From assembly GCA_963662175.1 (NCBI GenBank), contig OY759217.1, positions 14,696,562 to 14,760,561 on the forward strand: a stretch of 64,000 nt of DNA, given 5' to 3'. Positions within the stretch are counted from its first letter, which is position 1. The number at the start of each line of letters is the position of its first letter. Shown in pieces: positions 23,891 to 35,900 of the stretch. A program made the position numbers and the translations under genes. Source of the DNA: Aradus depressus. Its lineage: Eukaryota; Arthropoda; Insecta; Hemiptera; Aradidae. The notes beneath the pieces are model-generated. The model searched no databases. It was not told where the DNA came from and saw nothing but the letters and a program-made list of their open reading frames with translations.

Positions 23891-26800
23891 TTTTAGTTTT
23901 TTTAATATTAACTAATACTTTGTCTAGATCTTTAAGTGAGTGTTCGGCTGTGCCTCTTTTCAATGGTTTGGGCTGCGTAGGGTCCGGTTTCCAAGCAAGA
24001 AAGTAGAGTATTTGGAAAGTAGCCGGAACCTTCTCATCAGAACCATACATTTCTCTGTAAACAGCTGCTGCTCCCATCATAACTTCACGATTTAGATGTG
24101 TGCAACGATTCCATGCGCAGTTATTTTCACCCATACCTTCATTAAACAAAAAATATAATATATAAATAATTAAAAGCAGTTATTCTCAAAGTGGAGCTCT
24201 GCACTCACAAATGGTCAACACTGACCCTGGAGACGAAGCTTGTTAGTAAGCCCAAGGTACAAAATAGTGAAGAAAAATTGTTTTAAAATAAAATTCTAAA
24301 AACAAACATTTCTATTCCATCAAGGTCCATTGCCAATTTACTTGACCTTTGTCGACAATCCCGTGGAATCAAACGAAAAATCACATTCGGGTTTTGTAGA
24401 AGATTCTGAATTAATAATAATATATTTTCCATAATTTTATACTTTCCTCATTTATTTTCTGTTCTTAAGCATTATAGACGTTTCGGGAAATTCTCCATCA
24501 TCATTATTTATTTGCTGATCTTTATTGTAAACAATCCTTATATTGACCATAATATTCTTTATGCAAAACATAATTTATGAGTCGACCTCTGTGTTAAGAT
24601 CTAGACTAAAGGCTTTATTTAACACATAGGTCGACGGATATAGTATCTTCTGCACAAAGAATATTATGACCAATATTTGGGCAAAAAATAAATGGGAGAT
24701 GTATACGGCTGTGGAAAATGTTACCATATGTAATGTATTCTTGCAGAATATAGTTAACATTTAGCCCAAATATGTTGCGTAATTTACGGGGCTCTGTATT
24801 TCCTTTAGGGTACCAGAAGGTCGATGAATCATAATTTTGAGGCAGCATTTATACCATTAAAATAACGATTAAATATATATATATTCTATTGTAATTTTTT
24901 GGAACTTGATTAGCCCCTTGTAGTTAAAAAGGAATGATTCTTGTGTTGAGTTTATATAGGTTTTATATTTATTTTTCTTTGTTTTTAGGGACACAACACC
25001 TGGTTTATTCATTTCCAGCTCTATGAGATTAATTCAAGTCTTAACTGCCACAACGACGGTAAAATAAAATAAAATTATTAATGTTGATTTGGTGGTGACC
25101 AACATTGTTCTAGAAGGAGAATACCTTTCAAGTCCCACAAGAGTTCGAACATGGATGGATAGTTGACGACGATTTCATCCGCATCGAGGGTGAGTAAGGT
25201 GAAGCCGGCCTGGGAGAGCAGACCTCCGATATCGCTGACCAGGGTGAAGGGGGATATGTGAGGGGAGAGTCCTCCACAGCGTTCTGTCTCAGCCAGCTGC
25301 AGTGAAGATCTAGGACAAGCAACACTTCCTAGAGCACACTAGAAAAGAGGGCTAAACATTATACTGTTGAACCTTTGCAAGTAAGGACCTATGCCTGAAT
25401 GTTTTACAAATGCAAATTCATTAAGTAAATGGGTCAGGATTGGTGCAAGGCATGAAAGTCAAGAGGAAGATTTTTAAAATTATATGTATATTATAACAGT
25501 TATTTTATTTTACAATCTCTGAGAAAACTTATCAAAATATTTTTTTTTTTTAAATACGAAGTATATCCGGTACAAGGGTGGGAAGTGGAAAGTTCTTCAA
25601 AAGGTAGTTATAATCTGGGTTTCGAGAGTTGCAAAGCTTACAGGCCAGGTAAGGTGTTATTCGTTTTCAATGACTTGGATTATGCGGTTAAAACCTAACT
25701 TGGCCTTCTAACTGCAAAAATATAATCTAAATATCACAGTCTGCGAGTTCATAGTAGGCCCTTGTTTAGACGGTGTACTGAGTTGGTTATCAACAATTCC
25801 CATTGGTCCATTGTTCAGCGTATTTAGGCAACTTATTGAAATTTCTGATATGAAAGAAAAATATTTGTCAAATTAAAGAATTCCAATGTTTCTGAAAATA
25901 TGCCCAATCGCCACACTGTGGTCCAAAATCACTATTCGTCTGCCAATTGTGAAACTTTGGCTACTTCGTGTTTTAGGGTCGCTGAAACACGAAAAAAATA
26001 GTTTAAAAATGTGGAATGTTGAAAAAATTGGAAAATGCGCTCTTTTTTTTTTTTAAACAGTTATTTATTATGAATACTCGACACTTTCTCTCTTCTATTT
26101 CAACTAGGGTTCATAAGTTCTGGAATTGAGCACTAATACAAGACAAACCGAACGAAAATAAGGGGAGACGAAACAAAAGTTATGCATATTTCATGTATTG
26201 AATGTTGAGATATTTCTGTCTTATTTTTTTTTTATCTCTAACATCTTCATTTTCTGATGAAACAATCATGTCTAGCTAAGCCTCCCCAACATAATATGGA
26301 ACGTTTCATCTCAAACCTCTATCAAGCGTTTTTTAAATAAAGTGTTATAAAAAATACTACAATTTTGCTAATGCTATAAACCCTTATAGGAATCACGCTA
26401 ATTAGTAGCACCTCCTTTTAAAGATAAAATGCTTTACTTTAAATTAGGGTAAATTAAAAGCCCATAAGTCAAGGCAGCAACGCAACCTGAATTAGACCGG
26501 TAGTCCAGAGGGAAATTCGAGAAAAGCCTGAGAAATTACCATTCCAACATATTGTAGTTTCACTCGATCTTTTTTGAAGCTTCACATTTGGTAACTTTTT
26601 CCATCTCTTTATAAAAAAAAAAAAATCAACATTACCCTTGTTTTCTTCTTTAAATTGTTCGATATTGAGAATTAAGCATTTGAAATAGAAATTTGGACCA
26701 CTGTGCGCCGAGTGGGTTATAAAAATGTAATATGAGATTGGCACCCGTAATGAGACTGGAGATGCCTGCACCAGAAAGCGTCGCGTTAGGTGAGAGAAAT

Positions 26801-27430
26801 TTAATCTAATTATGAAAAAGCACCTATTATTACAATTGGTAGATATTTAATGACAAAATACCTCAACTCATACAATGTATCTCCGCCAAAAATAGCACCC
26901 AAAAAAGCGCCATCACTTTTCAAACATTTCAAAACTTGATTAAAGGTGCTGGGTAAATTATTAACCCAATGTAATGATAAGCTACTAATAATTAAATCTA
27001 GTGAATCTGACTCAAAAGGTAAATGTTCTTCGTTAACTACCATCTTTCTAACATTCACTCCATCCCCAGGAGAAGCAGCTTGACTGAGTACTGCCTCAGA
27101 CATATCGCACATTGTAAGATTTTCAACACAGTCAAAAGTAATGTGTTTCGAAACATGCCCTTGGCCACAACCGAGATCTACAACATTTATGAACGTCCTA
27201 TTTATATCTAAAATTCTATCCGATACTCTGAATCCAACTTCATCTTTTAGATATTGATAGTTTTTAAAATCTTCTAAATTACAAGTTCTGTTGCGTTGTA
27301 AAAGTTTAGATTCCCTGTCGAAAACATTGAGAATGTGTTGATTCAATGTGGTCAATTTTGTAAAATTCCTCTTTAAATCACAATTTCTTTTTAGGAAATT
27401 TAAGGAAAATTCTAACATCCCTGAAATCAT
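23886..27430 (-). CDS. NDUFAF5: NDUFAF5, mitochondrial complex I assembly factor (arginine hydroxylase), complete
   Basis: Mitochondrial matrix protein with a SAM-methyltransferase fold that hydroxylates an arginine of NDUFS7 early in complex I assembly. Three coding exons: 27430-26862, 25309-25125, 24136-23886 (phases 2 and 1, GT-AG), 334 residues against 345 in human. Residues 1-35 are basic with few acidic residues, as in a matrix-targeting presequence. SAM motif I is VVDLGCGQG at residues 83-91; the family signatures [12 protein letters not shown] (149-160) and FGGDTLYEL (181-189) follow. Exons 2 and 3 give [49 protein letters not shown] and [21 protein letters not shown], all family-typical. 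Start at 27430 is the first in-frame ATG. It lies downstream of THG1 on the same strand with 613 bp between. Confidence 0.96.
24536..24680. mobile_element. Foldback element in NDUFAF5 intron 2
   Basis: ATATTGACCATAATATTCTTT at left is inverted at right as AAAGAATATTATGACCAATAT; GAGTCGACCTCTGTGTTAA pairs with TTAACACATAGGTCGAC. Arms are about 60 bp with moderate divergence, so it is older than the 13.6-kb foldback. Confidence 0.75.
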
Positions 27431-28043
27431 CACATAAACATCGAGGTTATCCTCAACTATGGTTATACGTGAAACGTTAATCGATATATAAACTATTTCT
27501 TGTAAACAGCACAGTGAAGTTAGCCGTTCGTATTTTTAATAATTAATATTTTTTTAATGTTCTTGGGCTCTTTGGAAAGGTCTGAATTTGCCAGTTATTG
27601 GCAAAATAAAAAATAAAAATTTGCCAGTTATTTGGTCATGTGCAAAAAAGTCTGAAAGGTGCAATTTTTCATTTAAGTATATCTTCGTCAATATTTTATG
27701 TTTTAACACGTACGACCTCTTAAAATAAAGAAAAAAATATCCTGAAATTTGCCAGGTGCATATTTTTCTGTTAATCCTTGCAATTATTATATTATAGTTA
27801 TAGCTAAATAACTTGAGGTCACCATAGTTAAGCTTTATAGCTCATGGATCAGTAACTTCTGAAGTTACCCTGTATTTTAACTAGGCCCCGAACCACAATG
27901 TACACACAATTATAAGTTTTTGTAAATTCAACATAGTTATATCTGATTTTTTTTGACCAATCCGGCTTGCGGTTCTCAATCTGACAACTGTAAAATTAAC
28001 ATCAGACTTGGACAAAAAAAACAAAAAAAAACACCAGTTAAAA
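27431..28043. other. Intergenic between NDUFAF5 5' end and THG1 3' end
   Basis: AT-rich, no ORF of note. It should contain the NDUFAF5 promoter and 5' UTR; no TATA-like or Inr motif is convincing by eye. Confidence 0.5.
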
Positions 28044-29638
28044 TTAAGTTTTATTTACAATATCAGAAGTCTTATTAAAACGTTCATTTAAAAAAAAGTA
28101 CTGCCCGAGCAAGGTTTGGTCAACAGTTGGTAGTTCTGTCTGTTGTAGTAGTAATTCAGGATTATTGTTCCAGAACTCATCTTTAATAATATCACAATAT
28201 AAAGGCAAAATGATCTGTCTTTTCTTTTCTCCTTCCAATGAGATATTTTTTCGGAGCAATGTAGTTCCTTTCCTATACATTTCAGGCTCGTTGTTATAGT
28301 TTATTTGGAAATGTTTAAACAATAATTCATTCTTGTCACTTGCTAATGTTCCTTTTAGTTTCTCTTCAGCCTAAAAATGAAAGTATATACATATATAAAT
28401 GTTCTATATGTATGTTGTTACAAACTTTGTGTGATGGGCACATAAATAATGAGCTAATGCGAACAACTATCGTAATAAATTGTAATGAGCATCCTACAAT
28501 AAATTTCCCCCCCTAGTCATTTGTGTACCAAAATATGTATTAAAATCCTGATTTTTTTTTTTTTTTTATAGAATTGTATTTCTTTAGAACTCCACGAAAC
28601 TATCAAATAGTCAGAGGTTTTGGAGTGTTGCCCATTGAAGTTATTTTATTATAAATAACGAGAGAAACAGAAATATATTTCAATAATTTAGGTTCAAATA
28701 AATGTTTCATCTATATTAGATTTCAATTTCTATCCAACAATGAAGCTTTTCAAATAAAGCATTACACCCCGAAGAGCTAACACTCTTTAAAATAAAAATG
28801 GTAATAAGTCTAAAAATCAGGAGGGTGAAAATATCACTTTTGGGGCACTAGAAACGAAGGGTACGTTTGCTGTTTTGTTTTTACCCTCCTAGATACCACT
28901 GTCAAAATCTGACCAATTATTTTTTCCAGAAGCAGAGCAAAAGCCACTGAGAAAAATGAACAATATGACTGTATTTTTTTTCATATAACCTAAAAATCTG
29001 TTTATTATATATTTGAAAAAACCCTAGGTTAAATAAAATTAACGTACTTCAGTTGTTGATAAACCCATTTTCATTACCAAGGACCAAAAACATGTATTAT
29101 ACAAATTATTGACATGAGCATCTGCCTGCCTCCAGCTTAGATAATCCCTCAAGTTTGAATCTGTAGGATATAAAATTATTCGAGAATCAAAAGATGGAGG
29201 ATATAACGGGTTTGGTGATGAAAAGTGTCTGTTCCAGTAGAACACATAGGCTGCAGAAAAAACACTACACACCAGAGACAATATTTTATCACTCCGTCGA
29301 TTATAAATAGCTGTTGATCGCTTAAAAACAAAACTATACTCATCACTATGTCCGAAAGCTATTATTATATCTCTAAATTCTTGTAGAACTCTGACAGCTG
29401 CTCGGGTCATTAACTGAAGTCCTCTTGAATCATTTGGCTTTTGAAACTGATGAACGTCAGTAAACTTATGAAAACCTTTACCGTCTAATCTTACAACAAT
29501 CCAACAGTTCTCTAAACATTTGGTTTCTTGTTCGTAAAATCGCACATATTCAAATTTACTCTTAGCCATTGTCTTTTGTATAAAAACATTAAACTTTGAA
29601 GTAGTGGAAAAAAACAATTTTTGTAATTTTAAAACCAT
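28044..29638 (-). CDS. THG1: tRNA(His) guanylyltransferase, THG1 family, complete
   Basis: Adds the G-1 nucleotide to the 5' end of tRNA-His by a reverse (3'-5') polymerase reaction. Two exons, 29638-29048 and 28370-28044, joined in phase 0 with GT-AG, give 305 residues (human THG1L 298). Conserved features: FEYVRFYE near residue 30; the metal-binding RLDGKGFHKF at 50-59 (Asp52); KPNDSRGLQLMT at 67-78; GHSDEYSFVFKR at 96-107 (Asp99, Glu100); YLSWRQADAHVNNLYNTCFW; and in exon 2 GTLASDKNELLF and INYNNEPEMYRKGT. There are two plausible starts: the chosen ATG at 29638 gives a basic, acid-free 23-residue extension before the MAKSKFEYV start at 29569. It is divergently arranged with OTUD6B. Confidence 0.97.
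28050..28055 (-). terminator. Poly(A) signal AATAAA overlapping the last THG1 codons
   Basis: AATAAA is read from the ...GTA AAT AAA ACT TAA end of the coding region, so cleavage could occur within some 20 bases of the stop. Confidence 0.45.
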
Positions 29639-29972
29639 ATAAAAATAAAGTTATGAAATATCTAAAATGAAGGCATAAACATGAAAAACGTAAGAAAACC
29701 TCCCCATTTCATATTCAATCGAGAGATAGAGGAAGGGAATCGATTATTAACAACAAATCAGCATCAACACGGAGCGAAGTTGACCACATGCGCACACTCC
29801 TCCCCTCATATGTCCCAAAGCTCATTATATGCCACCAGTTTTGCTTGGTGGCCGGTTCATGATGATTTTAGTTCCGAATTTTAGTCATGCTTCTTAAAAT
29901 ATTTAGTATTTTCAGTTTTACCAAGTAGAACAGAGACCCCTGGTTTTTATTTTTCGAATAATAATATTCCTC
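29639..29972. promoter_or_regulatory. Shared intergenic region between divergent THG1 and OTUD6B
   Basis: Only 334 bp separate the two start codons, so the promoters of both genes must lie here, unless non-coding first exons exist further out. The middle part (about 29740-29850) is more GC-rich than either flank. No core promoter element is certain. Confidence 0.6.
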
Positions 29973-32900
29973 ATGGAAGTCGAAAGTTACGATGAACTTC
30001 TTTCGAGACATCGTAAAGAAAAGAAAGAGCTTCAAGGTGCCTGATTGATTGTGTGTTGAGATATTCGTTCATTACTTGTTTATTATTCAATAGCTTACTT
30101 AATTGCACTTTGTTTCTTTTTATTTTACAGCCAAAGTTCAAGCTTTGAAAAAAACAGCAACCAAAGGTGATAAGAAGAAAAAGCGTGAGGTTACTGACGA
30201 AATTACAAAATTAGAAACAGATCTTGAGAAAAGGCACAGTGACGAATTGGCCGATTTCGATACACCAAGAGAATCTGTGAGTAAACTTCTTCGATTTGCA
30301 TAATTTTAAGAAGAAATAAAAATATATTTAATTTTATGTATTGGAGTAAATTTAATGTTTTGCTTAGTATTTGAAAAATTTAATTACGGAGAAAATGCTG
30401 TGCATGCATACTTTACAACGTTTCAATTATTTTAATTTCACATCTCTAATAGAAATATACTTTTTTTATGGTAAGGACATAACATTTCTATATTAAACTT
30501 ACTATATTTATTTATTTCTCCGGCCCTAATTATGTACGTACTAGATATTATAATATTACATATTTGCCTAACCAAAAAAATGCATATGTCTACTCAATAG
30601 TAAGCTGCACGCTACTTGAACATTTTTGTTACATTTTTCGTTCGGAAATCAATCACCTCAATCTGACAATACCTCACTGTGATGTCACACGGGGCGAAAT
30701 TGTCTTCCCTAAAACATTCCCATATACGGATTTTAAAATTATATTGGTAAGGTATCAAGTTGTTTTCAGTAAATTCACCGGTCGGCACTCATTATTTGTA
30801 ATTTCGAACGTTGTATAAAGTACCTCTAATAAAATAATTTGGTTTGTTTTGGGAGTAAAATGTCTAATTTCGCGACTTCATGATGTCTCTTGTTGTATGT
30901 TGTATTGTAATTTCAACTGGTTTTAGGATTGCAAAGTGGAAGAGGATATGAACCATTTGACCCTGTCGGATGGGGAGGACGGACTGGATGAAGTACCTGG
31001 TTTGAAACAGCACAGAATCACCAAAGCTCAGAGACGACGTGAAAAGAAGGCCCTTCAGGTCAAAGAGAGAGAACTGAGAATATCTGAACAAGAAACTGAA
31101 AATGTGTACGGTTCCAGGAATCTGGAGATAGAGACTATTAAAAGAATCCTAAAAGCAAGAGGATTAATGATCTATGAAATACCGTCCGATGGAAATTGGT
31201 AATTTATTGTTTCTTTTTATTTGGTTGTTATTGTGATTATTTACCTTGCGAAAATTATATTTTTCATAGAGTGGATAAATTTATGCAGCTGTGTTCATTT
31301 GCATCTCTGTCAAAAAATAATCAGGACTTGTTCTGTGCCTAATTCGTGTACCCTTCAGCGCAGAGTAGCAGCCTCTATGCATCCTTACTCTGGCTTTCCC
31401 GCCTCACAATGTCAAATAGGACAAATCGTAAATTAACTCATGGTTAATTTCAAGGTGGCAGATGAGAGCAGGGATATGTCGTTTCATTGGCGTAATCTTT
31501 CCAATTACAGTGGAGTCTCTGTAATCCGGCCGTGCGCCACTCCGGCACGTCCAGTAATCCGGCAGATTGGGAGGAGACGGCGGGTCAGCTGGCGCGTTTG
31601 TAGGGTGAGCTAGAACAAATAAACCGCTAGTGTGCTGTTGTCTGCTGTCAGGTGTGCGTGTTTATCTGTTTTCTAGTCGCGCTATTACGTTGTTTTAAGT
31701 TTAATATCCAGTGTACAGTGTGCTGTGTGATGGCGGAAAAACGCAAACACGTAACACTAACTTTAGATCAAAAATACGACATTCTGAAGCGTTTAGATAA
31801 AGGTGAGAAACTAACACATTTGTCGAAAGAGTTCAATGTTGGCCGACAACCATTCACGACATTAAACAGAAACGTGATCAAATCGAGTCATTTTTTAAAA
31901 GTAAGGACACTCCCTCATCTAGTGGAAGAAAAACCTTGAAGTCTGGCGAGTTTCCCCAAGTGGAAGCTGCACTGTACGCTTGGTTTAGGCAAGAAAGAAC
32001 AAGGAACACGCCGATTTCAGGCGGTATAATAATGGAAAAAGCTAAGTCTTTGAATTGCAAAATTATGAATAAGGACGACTTTCGTGTCAGCATTGGTTGG
32101 CTAGACAAATTTAAACGGCGATTTGGTATTAGGCTGCTTACTATAACGGGCGAGAAGCTGTCAAGGATGTTGATTGTGTTGCCCCTTGTATTGAAAGATT
32201 TAAGAGAACTGTTGAGGAAATGGGCCTAGGACCTGATCAGGTCTATAATGCCGATGAAAGTGGCTTGTTCTGGCGTCTTTTGCCTTAAAAAAGTTTGTTC
32301 ATAGGGACGAATCTAGTGCTCCTGGCCGCAAAATGTCTAAGAACAGATTAACATTTATGCCCTGCTCCAATGCTAGTGGCACTCACAAACTGAAAATGCT
32401 AGTCATTGGCAAAGCAAAGCAGCCACGGGCATTTAAAAATGTAAAATAAGCCAACCTCCACTAATCCGGCATTTTCGGTAATCCGACACTACAAATCCCG
32501 ATATAGTGCCGGATTGCCGAGACTCCACTGTATTTCCCTTTTGAAAGAGAGCTCGAAAGTATGGATGGAATGAGATAAGCGGCCCTCTTTGTCTCATCTA
32601 CCTTTTTAAAATAAACTATATTTATCATTTCAAGCACTAATAAAAAAATTGCTATGTTATTCTTCGAAGGAGCAAACCTTTCCAATTATACTAAAGATCT
32701 ATGTTTGTCTCTAGTAAGACAAGTCGTAACACAAATAAAACTACTGAAGTAATAATTGGAAAGGTTGATCCTTCAATGAATAACAAAGCAATTTTTTTTA
32801 TTAGTGCTCGAAATGAAAAATATATATTTTATTTTAAAATTTTATTAAATATCTATGTTGGTCAGAGGGTGCCGGTAGCTCAATGGTACGTGCTTGTCTT

Positions 32901-35900
32901 CTGAGCTCAAGATCGTGGGTTCGGAGGCCTTTAGTTTATTTTATCTGGGAGGTAAAATAAACTTAAACTTCGGATGGGACGTTAAGCGATGGTCCCGAGC
33001 TTATACAATCTCAGGTACTCGTTAAAGACCTCTGCCCTTGGTGAATAAAAATTAGGGTAGGCAAAATTTAGGACTTCCCACAGCTCATGCCCACCAGAGT
33101 GACGAAAGAGCGCTCTTGTAGTAGGCGATATGACCTCGTAGTTAAAGCCCAGGCATGAGTCATAACAACTAACTATAATTGTCTACTAATTGTAAATTTT
33201 TCAATATAGAATATACATTGACAATTATATTGCACTCATTCATCATATCATTTATGTGTTTTATTAACCTCGCCTTTGGGCTCAACCACCGTTTTTTTTT
33301 TTTTAGTTTCATGTTTTAGGATGGTTAGGACCAAAATTAGACTTTTTCTAGTAAATTTGTATATGTATATCCGTCGTTCCTCTACGAAGCCAAAAGATCA
33401 ATATTGCAGTTATAACATTGTTGCATTTGAAGTTTTGCTAAAGCTCTCTTGAATCTACTTACTTGCGGGCCGCTACAGCTCACCTTGACCTCCTCAGGGA
33501 ACTCCATGCTGTCCAGTCCTGGGCCATTGTCCCCCGGCCTCTGATCCCAACCTTTCATCGCCACTCTTTCTTTGGTCGTCCGACCCTTCTGCCCTCCAGC
33601 CTTAGGTCCAGTAGGTTCTTCGATTCTTCTGTCCTGACCAGCATAGCCTGGCCTTCCTGATCCAGTGTGAGACGTTTGCATCAGAGTATAGTTCCTGGTT
33701 GTCCTCATGGACAAGTCCGTATAACTTCTCAATGACTTTTCTTTCAAAGAAAGCTACACTTTTCCTCGTCTTTCGTGAGTAGAGCTTTTCTGGTAGAGTT
33801 CGTTTGTTTGTCTAGGCAGGAGTCGCGACCCGAACTGTGTAGCCCGTAATAGCACCGGATGGCTACCAAAATCCTCCGATCTACTTCAGCTCCTTTGTTG
33901 TTGAAACAATCGACATGTAGACGACCGCTAGACGAAACCTCTCTCCCCCTCAAAGAGGTACCAACTTGGAGCGGTCGCCTTCTTCCTGCCACAGTACTCA
34001 TATACTTCCTTCCCTCGTTGACCACACAGTCCTCCTAAAATGTTTGATTTTTTTTTTCCTCTGATAATATTCACCATAAATATTATATTATTATAAACAA
34101 ATTGTTTATTTCTACAATTATTTGTTTAGCCTCTATTGTGCCGTTGATCATCAACTGAAGGAGTGTACGGGGGGTGCTCCTGGAGTCAAGGAACTCCGGC
34201 TGAAGACGAGCGGCGTGCTCCGTGAGCACTGTAACGAATACTTGCCTTTCCTCTCACATCCTGATACCGGTGAAATGCTGACTGAGAGTCAGTTCTTTGA
34301 TTATTGTGATCAAGTTGCTCAAACTACTGCTTGGGGAGGCCAAGTTGAGGTAAGTCTTCGTTTTCATTTAATTATTATTAAGCAGTAATAAATTATTTCA
34401 TTAGAAGTTTATAAATATCATGTAATAAATAGACATAGCACATTGCATGAGAAAAAGAACCTCCTTCGATATTTCTAGTGGGTGTCAGGAGTTCCTGTCA
34501 AGTTAAATGATTTAAGAAGGAAAAATGTGTTCGATACGATTTTTTTTTTCAGTATTTATGAGACTGAAACTGATATATGTATTTTGTATATCGAGTATCT
34601 ATTATCCCATATTTACAAAAAAAGGCAATTTAAAAACCTTTTTTAGTTTTTGAGAGCTCAGCTTTGTGGTAATGAAATTTCGTATGTACCTTATTTTTGT
34701 TAAACAAAACGATACTTTGTATTTCATATCTGTAAAAGAAACTTTGTTTTTTCTTTCGGCGTGAAAAATCAATTGAATTTTTCCAAATGAGTGTTATTAG
34801 AATTAGATTGTAGATGTGAGACACAGTGTAGGGTAGGCATGAAAACTAATTGTGACAAGATGACTGGTGATATCAAACTAACAAATACTTAATGATAACA
34901 TTTTTTGCAGACATATTGTGAAACACTTCATAAAAGATAAAGAAAAATGGATGTTTTAAAAAAAATATTGTCCATTTCACAAAATATATATATAATATGG
35001 GGGAGTACTTTCGGTATTGCTACAATCTTCAGCCAAAGACACAACAAATACTGTATTTAAGTCATGGCTGAAGAGGGTAGCAATACCAATATTACTCCCG
35101 TATTATATATATGGTAAATTACATTTTAAAGTTTTATCTCCTGGGTAAAATCTGTATTTTTATATTTTAACATTTTCCTTTTTAAGTATTATGTACTTAC
35201 GCTATCAAGTAAAAATTACTAACTAGACATGGACACTTTTAACTGTATAGATTTTGATCTAAAAGACTTGGTCATTTTTGGCCCATGTTAGAGAGTTATG
35301 ATCAGCTACGTATTAGGACTTGGGCTTTTTTTTCCATAAAGTTAACAGGCGTTTAAACGACTTAAGCACATTATCTCAATTTGGCCAATTTTTGTCTTGG
35401 TCACTTTTGGCAGTACACCCACGATATATTTTGTGAAATACAATATATTTTTTTTAAACGTACGTTTTTCGTTATTTTTTAAACGAATACTTGTCTAAAA
35501 CAAGGGTTTTCTTGACTGTTCTCGTTCTATAACCCTGGATTAAACGAGAAATTAAATGTTTTTGGAATAAATCTTATCACTACTGTTGAAATCAATAAAA
35601 TCCTTGAAAGCCTCGACCAGTTTGTGGTTTGCTCGTTGCCGCAGTGAGGGGAGAGCCCAGGGCTATTTTTCTCTCATCTTTATTCGGATAAATGCGGCTT
35701 TGTGGTAGCTACTCTTTTCCCAGGCTGCCAATGCCAGGCTCCTTGTTTTTATTACTCATTTTAGGTATTCTTGTGTATTTTTTTAAGTATGAAGGTAACA
35801 ACTCACTTTAGGTTGAGGAAGCTAGCAAACATTGACTTGCGGTGGAGTAATTCAAATTTAAATAATAAGCATATATATTATATTAGTCAGTCATATTTAT

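Noticed and set aside
25128..25325. 65-codon minus-strand frame
   Set aside because: Out-of-frame shadow of NDUFAF5 exon 2; another frame gives the conserved [20 protein letters not shown].
26469..26771. 100-codon minus-strand frame
   Set aside because: Lies wholly inside NDUFAF5 intron 1; the flanking exons join perfectly without it, and it has no recognisable domain.
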